This document shows, piece by piece, positions 56,423-64,000 of a stretch of DNA of 64,000 bases. The DNA is taken from assembly GCA_038125665.1 (NCBI GenBank), contig JAYPEI010000002.1, positions 186,001 through 250,000 of the forward strand, read 5' to 3'. Under the pieces are notes generated by a model, which was given only the letters and a program-made list of their open reading frames with translations, searched no databases and had not been told where the DNA came from. How positions within the stretch are numbered: the first letter of the stretch is position 1; each line of letters starts with the position of its first letter. The position numbers and the translations under genes were made by a program. The DNA comes from CAILUG01 sp038125665 (GTDB lineage: Bacteria; Pseudomonadota; Gammaproteobacteria; Pseudomonadales; Pseudohongiellaceae).

Positions 56423-57477
56423 ACTGAAATACCAGCAAGCTCAGTAGCTAACTCCAAAGCTGTTTTGAAAGAACCTAGATCTATTCTTCCCGTACCTGCC
56501 AAAGAAAGAGCAGTACCATGGTCCACTGAAGTACGAATGATAGGCAGACCCAAAGTGATATTCACTGCTCGACCAAAACCTAGGTGTTTGAGAACAGGTA
56601 ATCCCTGATCATGATACATGGCCAGCACCGCATCTGCACCGCAGAGCCTATCTTGGGTGAATAAGGTGTCTGCAGGCAGTGGACCCACTAGATTCATACC
56701 CTCCGCTCTGAGGGTCTTTAATACAGGGGTTATTACCAAGTGCTCTTCGTCCCCGAGGTGACCATTTTCACCTGCGTGTGGGTTAAGGCCAGCTACTAGA
56801 ATTAGGGGGTTAGGTAAGTTAAAACGACTGACGAGATCTCCATGGAGAATCCTGATCGTTTGCATCAAAGATTCCTGCGTTAAGTTCGCTGAAACATCTC
56901 TGAGAGGCAAATGGGTAGTGGTTAAGGCGACTCTTAAGTGTGAGTTATCACTAAGCTGAGCCATCAGCAACATCACAACTTTTTTACAGCCGCAGCGTTC
57001 TGCTAACCACTCTGTATGGCCGCTGAAGGCAATGCCTGCCTCATTAATTAAGCTTTTTTGCAAGGGGCCTGTCACTAAAGCACTAAATTCCCCGACTTCA
57101 CAACCACTTACGGCACGCTCAAGAGCTGTGAGTAAGACTCTGGCATTCGCTGTATCTGGCAAGCCAGCCTTAACAGGTTTGGTTAGTGATTGAGGTAAAA
57201 TAAGCAACTCACCTCTCTGATTGGGTGCAAGAAGCTTCTGTGCGCCAGAGAGAGAAGCATCAAAGGGAGAGTATTCACATAATTTCAGGGGTAAACCTAG
57301 TTGTTCAGCACGAGAGGACAGTAGATCTGGGTCTGCTATCACTACCCAGGGTATACACCTTTCTTGTTGGGCCAGCATAATACACAAATCTGGACCAATA
57401 CCAGCAGGTTCGCCAGGAGTGACAACCAATGGTGACACACTCTGGCGAGAATTGGTGCTAGCCTTTGCCGAGTTCAT
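56419..57477 (-). CDS. pdxA: 4-hydroxythreonine-4-phosphate dehydrogenase
   Basis: Protein of 352 residues with VTPGEPAGIGPDL, FSGHTEWLAERC, LNPHAGENGHLGDEE and the metal-binding VLAMYHDQGLPVLKHLGFG. It is an NAD-dependent enzyme of the pyridoxal phosphate pathway. It follows surA by 12 bases and overlaps rsmA by four, so the three are probably one transcript. Confidence 0.97.
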   Translation of the reverse strand: MNSAKASTNSRQSVSPLVVTPGEPAGIGPDLCIMLAQQERCIPWVVIADPDLLSSRAEQLGLPLKLCEYSPFDASLSGAQKLLAPNQRGELLILPQSLTKPVKAGLPDTANARVLLTALERAVSGCEVGEFSALVTGPLQKSLINEAGIAFSGHTEWLAERCGCKKVVMLLMAQLSDNSHLRVALTTTHLPLRDVSANLTQESLMQTIRILHGDLVSRFNLPNPLILVAGLNPHAGENGHLGDEEHLVITPVLKTLRAEGMNLVGPLPADTLFTQDRLCGADAVLAMYHDQGLPVLKHLGFGRAVNITLGLPIIRTSVDHGTALSLAGTGRIDLGSFKTALELATELAGISV

Positions 57478-57489
57478 GGAATAATCGTA

Positions 57490-58782
57490 TCAGTAGTCAA
57501 AAATTTCTACGTGGGAAGTATCACGAATTTCTGTTAACCAGTTTTGTAATTCGTTTTCATATTTACGTTCACGTAATATGCGCTGCGCCTGAAAACGTTT
57601 GTTGTCCTCAGTGACATCTTCGACGCGCTCTTCCATGACTTCAATGATATGCCAGCCAGAAGATAATCTAACTGGAGGGTTAATTTTATTAAGCTCTGAA
57701 TTTTCTATGGCTGTCATAAAGTCTTCAGGGACATTGTCTTTGCCAACCCAATCAAGATCACCACCCGAAACCATCGATTGTGCATCTTCAGTGTGTTGAC
57801 GAGCTATATCTGCAAAATCTTCACCTTTTTGGATACGAGCATACAATTCTTCAATGAGTATTTTCGCTTGGTCATCAGTGCGAATTTCGTTAGGTTTAAC
57901 CAAGATGTGGCGGACATGGTACTGCTGTACCTTTAACTCTGTACCACCACGCGTTTCTATGAGTTGAACGATGTGATAACCACTCGAGGAAGTAAAAGGA
58001 TCTGAGACTTCGCCTGCCGATAGCGTAGGTACTAACTCTTGAAAGATTGATGGAAGGTCCTCAGGCTTACGAAAACCTAGATCACCTCCAGAAATAGGGA
58101 TTCCATTAACTTGCCCTCTAGCTGCTATTGACAAAATATTTTCACCATCACGGACCTGTTCAGCCAGAACTTCAGCTAGGACTTGAAAGTCTCCATTACT
58201 GTTACCAGAATTACTGGTGATGAGAATATGTCCTACATGATATTCAGGAGCAATTTGTTGTAAGCCAACTTCTGAACGTAAATAATTTTCTACTTCCTGG
58301 CGTGAAATTTCTATACGTCGATTTACTGCAGCGTTTTGATATTGGTTAATGATAATTTCTTTACGAATGGCCTCTCTCGTACTTTGATATATTCCTTGAG
58401 ACTCTAAAGCTTTACGAAATTGTTCAAAATCCATATTGTTTTGTTGCGCTAGAAAAGCCATGTATTGGTTCAGTTGATTATCATCAATCCTAATACCTGC
58501 ACGACGTGCTTGTTGTAATTGGAGATTTTCTATAATCAATTGATCCATGAGCTGCTTCTTCACTTCTTCCACAGGAGGTTTTGGACCCTGTGATTGAGCA
58601 AGCTGTGCTTCTATCTGCCCTAAACGCTGATTAAATTCACTCTTAAGGACTACGTCATCTTCTACGACAGCCACAATTTTATCTAACTCGACTGGTTGCG
58701 CTCTGGTATCGGATAAATTAACAAATAGCATAACCAAACTAAAAGCCATGGTGATTAGTGCAGTTGATATTTTTTTCATCAT
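57490..58782 (-). CDS. surA: Periplasmic chaperone/peptidyl-prolyl isomerase SurA
   Basis: Protein of about 430 residues from ATG 58782 (an ATG three bases further in is also possible). The signal ends near SDTRA. The N-terminal chaperone segment (LDKIVAVVEDDVVLKSEFNQRL) is followed by two parvulin domains, seen as YHVGHILITSN and YHVRHILVKPN with GGDLGFRKPEDLP and GGDLDWVGKDNVP, and a C-terminal helix. It assists folding of outer-membrane proteins, including LptD encoded just upstream. Confidence 0.95.
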   Translation of the reverse strand: MMKKISTALITMAFSLVMLFVNLSDTRAQPVELDKIVAVVEDDVVLKSEFNQRLGQIEAQLAQSQGPKPPVEEVKKQLMDQLIIENLQLQQARRAGIRIDDNQLNQYMAFLAQQNNMDFEQFRKALESQGIYQSTREAIRKEIIINQYQNAAVNRRIEISRQEVENYLRSEVGLQQIAPEYHVGHILITSNSGNSNGDFQVLAEVLAEQVRDGENILSIAARGQVNGIPISGGDLGFRKPEDLPSIFQELVPTLSAGEVSDPFTSSSGYHIVQLIETRGGTELKVQQYHVRHILVKPNEIRTDDQAKILIEELYARIQKGEDFADIARQHTEDAQSMVSGGDLDWVGKDNVPEDFMTAIENSELNKINPPVRLSSGWHIIEVMEERVEDVTEDNKRFQAQRILRERKYENELQNWLTEIRDTSHVEIFDY

Positions 58783-58810
58783 CAAGCTCAGATTGAAATG
58801 AAAACTCAGT

Positions 58811-61216
58811 TTATTGACTAAAATCATTTGTACGGAATCCTCTTATGCCATTGTCTAACAGGCCTTCGACACTACCACCGATGACTGAACCTAATCCTTT
58901 CAATTCGAATTGTAGGAAAAGTCCACGGTTGGTTTCCTGAGTACCAAAAAGAAATAGGGAATTATTATCTATCCATTCTCTGGCTAGTAGGCGAACCTTC
59001 CAGCAACAATTTGAGTATTCTACTCCAGCTATCGATTCAAGCGAGCGCTGATTAGCTAGATCCTGATTGAATCTGGCAATTAGCCCTAAAGTGGGAGATA
59101 AAGGCCAGATAGCAGCCAGATCTATTTGATCAATACGTCGGTTTAGACCGTTTAGCAAATCTGGTCCAGGTAATTCCCTGTAGCGGTAACCAAAATTTAC
59201 CAGCTGATTTATAGCAGATTGGTACTGGAATTGAAAACTCGCGACATTAACAGCACTGTTATTAGTATCCCATTCGAGATAGTTATTGAGCCGCCAGTTA
59301 CCGTTAAGATACACATTCAACTGCCCTGCAAGAGCACTTTCTCTGGTACTAGATTCAATTTGTAGTTCATCACGCAAGCCAACTTTAGGCGGATCAAAAT
59401 AATGAATTTGCCCCAAGGACATACTCACTAGTTCACGCCCCTTAGCCCCATAGATACTAGAGCTAAGTGCTAAGGTTAACTGATTTGCATCGCCGATTCG
59501 GTCTTCACCTGAGAATCGGTTAGGACGAAATAGTTGACTGTAACTGAAGGTCAAATAACTGCTATCAAGCAGGGGGAATTGGCTTTGGTCTTCATAACTG
59601 TTGTATAGGTAGTATAGCCGCGGCTCAAGTGTTTGTGTGAGGTCTTGATCAAATAAATCACCCATCTCTCGCTCAAAGATGAGTCCAGCATCTACAGAAG
59701 AGCTCATAATACTACGGCTGAAACTATCAGGTGTGCCAATAGCTTGATCTTGTAATTGCCAGTTACCTGCTGCCAAGCCAAGACGAGGGCGTAAGTATGC
59801 GTAACTATTTTCCCAGTTTAACTGCACATAGGGAGAGAAGGTGCTGCGTTGAGCAGACATTTGCGCACCTCGTTGAATAAGCTCAGGGCTAAGCAAATTA
59901 TCATCTAAGGAACGGCTAAAATGGGTCCATTCGCTATCAAAACCATAATCCAGGTACCAACCAGAAGTCAGCTCTTGAGTCCACTCACCGTCTAGCGATA
60001 ACGAAGGTAGTCTTAGGTAGGGTTGTGATACTGCTGAAACAGAGGGATCAATGAGTTGAAAGCCCTGAGCCAATGCTTTGAAGTCGAGGTTTCTGCTTCT
60101 ATAGCGAAGCGTTGTTTGACGGCGAAGGAAGGAGTTGGTAGTCGATACAAGACCCTGACTACCAAAATCTTGGAAATATTCGTTATCGGAGACCCCTGTA
60201 AAATTAGCATTTAAACTCCAGCCTTTGTCCAGGCGGGCTCCCATTTCATAATCTATCATCCAGCGACTTGATAACGGAGGAGAATCATTACCGGGTGTGT
60301 TGACTAAGGCGGGATTGAAGAGTTTATCTTGCGGTAGAAAATTCAAATCCAGAATTTGCTCATGTCTTTTGCCAAGATACCTTGCTTCCGCACCTAAGGA
60401 GACCCCTCTTTTACTTTGTAGACGAGGTTTTAGGGTAAGATCATAGTTGGGAGACAAATTAAGATAGTAAGGCACCTCTACATCAAAACCACCGCGTTGA
60501 GTATTCCCTAGCACTGGTATCAGAAAACCGCTCATTCTCTCAGAAGTAAGGGGAAAACTCAGGTGAGGAAAATAAAAAACAGGGACGCCTTCAATTTCCA
60601 AACGCATATTCTTGGCAACACCCTGTTTGCTTCGCTGGTTTAGCACGATTTCGGAGCCTATTATCTGCCAACTGTTGGTCCCCGGTTCACAGCGTGTAAA
60701 TAGCCCATTATTAATTGTAATGATACCGTCATGGTCAGTATAAGTGACCACACTAGCCTCACCTCGCAGTTCGCTATCATGGAGAACATATGAGGCTGTG
60801 GATAAACTGCTGCTGTTAGTTTTACGGTTGAATAAAGCCCTTTCACCACGCATGTATAAGCCTTGACGTCTAATTTCTACAGAGTCCTCAAGAGTCAAGG
60901 TTTGCTCATCAGGATCATAGGTCCCTCTTCGAGCATTCAACCAAGTATCTAGATGAATCACCTCGATACCATCTTCTATAGTGAAGTCACCACCGATATT
61001 ACCTTCCAATGACGATCCATTGACAACTGTTCCAAGAGTCTCTGTCGGCTGGGGGCGAGGAATGTAAGTGCCACAACAAAGATTATTTCCTGATTTCGTC
61101 TTCGGAGGAGCATAGTCAATCTCTGCTGCAGAAAGGACTTGTGTCGGTCTCGAATTTTGACCATAGGATGCTGACAAAGGTAAAACCAAAAATATTCCAG
61201 CAAGAACTACCGCCAT
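58811..61216 (-). CDS. lptD: LPS-assembly outer-membrane protein LptD
   Basis: Protein of about 801 residues from ATG 61216, which begins a signal peptide (MAVVLAGIFLVLPLSASYGQ); GTG 61330 would add 38 residues and neither has a good ribosome site. The N-terminal OstA jellyroll includes LEDSVEIRRQGLYMRGERALF. The barrel begins near VPVFYFPHLSFPLTSERMSGF. Cys pairs at the start (LCCGTY) and near the end (YSNCCWKVRL) fit the disulfides that LptD needs. With LptE it inserts LPS into the outer leaflet. Confidence 0.94.
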   Translation of the reverse strand: MAVVLAGIFLVLPLSASYGQNSRPTQVLSAAEIDYAPPKTKSGNNLCCGTYIPRPQPTETLGTVVNGSSLEGNIGGDFTIEDGIEVIHLDTWLNARRGTYDPDEQTLTLEDSVEIRRQGLYMRGERALFNRKTNSSSLSTASYVLHDSELRGEASVVTYTDHDGIITINNGLFTRCEPGTNSWQIIGSEIVLNQRSKQGVAKNMRLEIEGVPVFYFPHLSFPLTSERMSGFLIPVLGNTQRGGFDVEVPYYLNLSPNYDLTLKPRLQSKRGVSLGAEARYLGKRHEQILDLNFLPQDKLFNPALVNTPGNDSPPLSSRWMIDYEMGARLDKGWSLNANFTGVSDNEYFQDFGSQGLVSTTNSFLRRQTTLRYRSRNLDFKALAQGFQLIDPSVSAVSQPYLRLPSLSLDGEWTQELTSGWYLDYGFDSEWTHFSRSLDDNLLSPELIQRGAQMSAQRSTFSPYVQLNWENSYAYLRPRLGLAAGNWQLQDQAIGTPDSFSRSIMSSSVDAGLIFEREMGDLFDQDLTQTLEPRLYYLYNSYEDQSQFPLLDSSYLTFSYSQLFRPNRFSGEDRIGDANQLTLALSSSIYGAKGRELVSMSLGQIHYFDPPKVGLRDELQIESSTRESALAGQLNVYLNGNWRLNNYLEWDTNNSAVNVASFQFQYQSAINQLVNFGYRYRELPGPDLLNGLNRRIDQIDLAAIWPLSPTLGLIARFNQDLANQRSLESIAGVEYSNCCWKVRLLAREWIDNNSLFLFGTQETNRGLFLQFELKGLGSVIGGSVEGLLDNGIRGFRTNDFSQ

Positions 61217-61420
61217 TAATTTGTAGGAATTCAGCTCAGTAGCTGAGCAGGCCGAGTTTGTAGGCTCTGACCTTCTATGCTGAAAAGTAAGAGGGTAGTA
61301 CTCCCTCGATAGATTTGGTCTACGGGTCACTTCAAAAGTCCAAGCGTGCTGGGCATAATAGAGAAAAGTGAATTCTATGAACTAAAGACAAGCTTCACAA
61401 CTAAAACGGCCCCTAACTCT

Positions 61421-62473
61421 ATGTCGTCAGACCAATCTATAAGCCGAAGTGCACTTCTCCAGAGGTGGTTCAATCAGCGTTTTCCTGAAGGTAGTCAGCT
61501 TGAGATGATTAGCGGAGATGCCAGTTTCCGTCGTTATTTTCGCGGAGAAGTCGAGAGAGTTTCTTATATTTTAGTCGATGCTCCACCCCAACAGGAGGAT
61601 TCATCACGCTTTTTGGAGATTCAAGAGCAGTTAATCTCACATGGAGTTAGAGTGCCGAAAATAATTGCTACTGATCTATCTAATGGTTTCATGTGTTTGC
61701 AAGATTTTGGTGATACTCTGCTTTGGACCAAGTTAAAACAGGCGCGTCAATTGGGTGAGCTTGCTCTTGTGAAATCTCTCTATGCTCCAGCATTGGAACA
61801 ACTGTCATTAATTCAAAGTGTTCCAGCAGACAAACTGCCAGAATACGATGAAGCTCAACTAAGTAGGGAAATGGATCTTTTTCGCGACTGGCTTTGTGTA
61901 GGATTATTACAGCAAGATTGGACGGAAGATGACGAGAGTCTTCTTCAAACGGTATATGAACAACTCATCTCCATTTCAAGAGGACAGCCACAGGTTTTTG
62001 TTCATCGAGACTATCATTCTCGCAACCTGATGTTCACTGAGGAACAGAAGATTGGTGTTATCGACTTTCAGGATGCTATGAAGGGTCCTCTTACCTACGA
62101 TCTAGTCTCACTCTTAAAAGATTGTTATGTCAGTTGGCCTTTAGATGCTGTGGAAGAATGGTCTTTGGAATACCTCAGCGCTAGACAGCAAGAAGGGTTA
62201 TATTGTCACTATGCCCCCTCTCAATTTATCCATGATTTTCATGCGCAAGGGATTCAGAGGCAGCTGAAAGCCTCAGGGATATTTTGTCGCCTTTTATTAC
62301 GGGATGGTAAAGCAGGTTATTTAGGTGATATACCAAGAACACTTCAGTACTTGATATCAGCCTCACATCGTGTGGCTGGTCTTGAGGCTTTCGGGGATTG
62401 GGTAAATCAGAAAGTGATGCAAAAACTGAAAAATGAACTCGCTGAAAGAGGTATTGATTGGCATGTCCAGTGA
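61421..62473 (+). CDS. amgK: N-acetylmuramate/N-acetylglucosamine anomeric kinase
   Basis: Protein of 350 residues from ATG 61421; a GTG at 61346 would lengthen it by 25 residues. It shows the phosphotransferase fold: ISGDASFRRYFRGE, the catalytic VFVHRDYHSRNLMF and IGVIDFQDAMKGPLTYDLVSLLKDCY. In Pseudomonas, AmgK phosphorylates MurNAc during peptidoglycan recycling and bypasses fosfomycin-sensitive synthesis. It is divergent from lptD and overlaps murU, as known for this pair. Confidence 0.9.
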   Translation: MSSDQSISRSALLQRWFNQRFPEGSQLEMISGDASFRRYFRGEVERVSYILVDAPPQQEDSSRFLEIQEQLISHGVRVPKIIATDLSNGFMCLQDFGDTLLWTKLKQARQLGELALVKSLYAPALEQLSLIQSVPADKLPEYDEAQLSREMDLFRDWLCVGLLQQDWTEDDESLLQTVYEQLISISRGQPQVFVHRDYHSRNLMFTEEQKIGVIDFQDAMKGPLTYDLVSLLKDCYVSWPLDAVEEWSLEYLSARQQEGLYCHYAPSQFIHDFHAQGIQRQLKASGIFCRLLLRDGKAGYLGDIPRTLQYLISASHRVAGLEAFGDWVNQKVMQKLKNELAERGIDWHVQ

Positions 62474-63215
62474 GCAAACTCGACAGAGTGAAGTTAAGTC
62501 TGTGCAAAAAGTGATGTTGCTGGCAGCAGGAAAAGGTGAGCGTATGCAGCCACTGACTACCCATATTCCTAAGCCTCTTTTACGTGCAGGTGAATACTCA
62601 CTTATAGAGCATCAACTATTAAAGCTTGCTAGGGCTGGATTTCAAGATATAGTCATCAATCATGCCTGGCTCGGTGCCAAATTGGAGTCAACTCTTGGTG
62701 ATGGTTCAAAATATGGCGTGAATATAAGTTGGTCGCCTGAAATTGAACCCTTAGAAACGGCAGGTGGGATCATTCACGCTTTAGGGCTTTTAGGAGCATT
62801 TCCTTTTCTAGTGGTCAACGGTGATGTGTGGACCGACTACCCTTTTGCAAATTTGCGCCAAGCCTTGAAAGCTCAGTATTTGGCTCATTTGGTGCTAGTA
62901 CCTAATCCGCCGCAGCATAGGCATGGAGATTTTGCTCTTACTGATACGGGTCGAGTTCAGTTACGAGATGAGGGTTCTCCATCGAAAACATTCACTTATA
63001 GTGGCATAGCGGTATACCACCCACAATTTTTTAGAGGTAACTATCCTGAACGATGTGCACTTCTTCCTTTGTTGGAGAAAGCGATAGTTGCTGGCCAAGT
63101 GAGTGGTGAAATATTTAATGGACAATGGCTGGATATTGGAACACCAGAAAGACTTCAAGCCCTGCAGGATCAACTTGCAGGTAAGAGACTCAACACAGGA
63201 CTGGCTGATGAGTAG
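62463..63215 (+). CDS. murU: MurNAc-1-phosphate uridylyltransferase
   Basis: Protein of 250 residues from ATG 62463, which overlaps the amgK stop by 11 bases with GAGG upstream. The nucleotidyltransferase signature VMLLAAGKGERMQPLTTHIPKPLL is at the N-terminus; FLVVNGDVWTDYPF carries the metal-binding Asp. It makes UDP-MurNAc from MurNAc-1-phosphate after AmgK. An in-frame ATG at 62433 is a less likely start. Confidence 0.92.
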   Translation: MSSEQTRQSEVKSVQKVMLLAAGKGERMQPLTTHIPKPLLRAGEYSLIEHQLLKLARAGFQDIVINHAWLGAKLESTLGDGSKYGVNISWSPEIEPLETAGGIIHALGLLGAFPFLVVNGDVWTDYPFANLRQALKAQYLAHLVLVPNPPQHRHGDFALTDTGRVQLRDEGSPSKTFTYSGIAVYHPQFFRGNYPERCALLPLLEKAIVAGQVSGEIFNGQWLDIGTPERLQALQDQLAGKRLNTGLADE

Positions 63216-64000
63216 AAAAAAATATCCTGATGCCTGTGAATCAATTCGCTTTGCGAATGAAAGTCGTTTGCGCGGATATACAAGAGAACAACTTGAAAGT
63301 CCTGCTTACCGCCTAGCTTTTGATGATCAGGATTTTTTGCTTGCTGATGAACAGCGTGGTTTAAGATTAATGCTTGAACTCGATAAACCTGAACAAGTGC
63401 TTCAACGCCACGGCATTGCAAACACTATTGCGATTTATGGTTCAGCACGAATCTTATCGTCTGAAGCCCTCGCCCGTGAAGTGATGATAGTAGAGCACGA
63501 GTTAAAAAGTGCTCCACAGGATCCAAGACTATTAGCTAGGAAAAAACAATTAGAGAGTCGCCGTCATCTTTCTCGTTACTACGAGGAGGCGAGAAGGCTG
63601 TCATCATTGATTACTGCTTATTCTGGTCAGGATACTTGTCCTCAATTACATGTGATTACAGGTGGTGGTCCAGGGATCATGGAGGCTGCGAACTTGGGAG
63701 CCCATGAGGGAGGAGGGGCTTCTATTGGGCTAAATATCGTACTTCCTCATGAGCAAGCACCCAATGCTTTTGTAAATCCAGAATACTGTTTCCAATTCCA
63801 CTATTTTGCCATTCGTAAAATGCATTTTCTTATGCGCGCTAGAGCACTAGTTGTTTTTCCTGGAGGTTGGGGTACCTTGGATGAAATGTTTGAATCGCTT
63901 ACCCTCGTGCAAACAAAGAAAATCAGTCCTCTGCCGATTCTCATTTTCGGTAGAGAATTTTGGAATAAAGTCGTCAACTTTGAGGCTCTAGTTGATGATG
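63208..64000 (+). CDS. LOG-family protein, 3' end outside window
   Basis: An open frame starts at ATG 63208, overlapping the murU stop by eight bases, and runs off the right edge (264 codons seen). It contains ITGGGPGIMEAANLGA, IRKMHFLMRARALVVFPGG and the PGGWGTLDEMFE signature of LOG (lysine decarboxylase-like) proteins, which cleave nucleoside monophosphates to free base and ribose-5-phosphate. It has a long N-terminal extension before the Rossmann fold (from about residue 75), unlike the short plant-type LOG proteins. Translational coupling with murU suggests a shared transcript. Confidence 0.88.
   Translation, partial: MSRKKYPDACESIRFANESRLRGYTREQLESPAYRLAFDDQDFLLADEQRGLRLMLELDKPEQVLQRHGIANTIAIYGSARILSSEALAREVMIVEHELKSAPQDPRLLARKKQLESRRHLSRYYEEARRLSSLITAYSGQDTCPQLHVITGGGPGIMEAANLGAHEGGGASIGLNIVLPHEQAPNAFVNPEYCFQFHYFAIRKMHFLMRARALVVFPGGWGTLDEMFESLTLVQTKKISPLPILIFGREFWNKVVNFEALVDD

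Overview
The window looks like chromosomal DNA from a marine-type gammaproteobacterium, moderately AT-rich and uniform in composition. This rests on the right half, which carries standard gammaproteobacterial neighbourhoods: the rpsU-yqeY-dnaG-rpoD operon next to tRNA-Ile2(CAU) and tsaD, and the lptD-surA-pdxA-rsmA-apaG-apaH block divergent from amgK-murU, an arrangement familiar from Pseudomonas relatives. The many TonB-dependent receptors, Tat/Sec-exported enzymes and c-type haem proteins suggest an aerobic heterotroph that feeds on complex organic matter. I cannot name a species.

Left part (1-35.7 kb, accessory): a partial alginate-export-type porin, an orphan ModA-like binding protein and an SSS symporter come first. 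Next is a plus-strand operon of DUF1592 cytochrome-like protein, DUF1552 Tat protein, a degenerate metallo-beta-lactamase-fold lipoprotein and an exported ankyrin protein. Two divergent TonB-dependent receptors follow; the space between them holds two inverted repeats with the same half-site. The right-hand receptor leads into an intact MBL enzyme, a DUF6152 protein and an exported alpha/beta hydrolase. Facing these is a minus-strand operon (ankyrin, DUF1592, DUF1552) that is a second, diverged version of the first module. Then come a PepSY membrane protein, a PQQ-type beta-propeller protein, a Tat-exported molybdenum hydroxylase with its [2Fe-2S] subunit and a cytochrome c, and two tandem G8-domain/beta-helix proteins resembling animal CEMIP/TMEM2.

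Right part (35.7-64 kb): tRNA-Ile2, rpoD, dnaG, yqeY and rpsU on the minus strand; a divergent aromatic amino acid ammonia-lyase; an MltD-like transglycosylase; an MDR oxidoreductase; tsaD-folB-folK; a VOC protein; a tannase-like lipoprotein and an M3 peptidase lipoprotein; a pteridine reductase-like SDR; cca; the apaH-apaG-rsmA-pdxA-surA-lptD block; and amgK-murU-LOG, which runs off the right edge.

Inference: the accessory half encodes an envelope system in which receptors import a ligand while exported haem, molybdenum and hydrolase proteins oxidise or cleave it. The substrate cannot be read from the sequence. The paired DUF1592/DUF1552/ankyrin modules and the tandem G8 proteins are the best candidates for undescribed biology.
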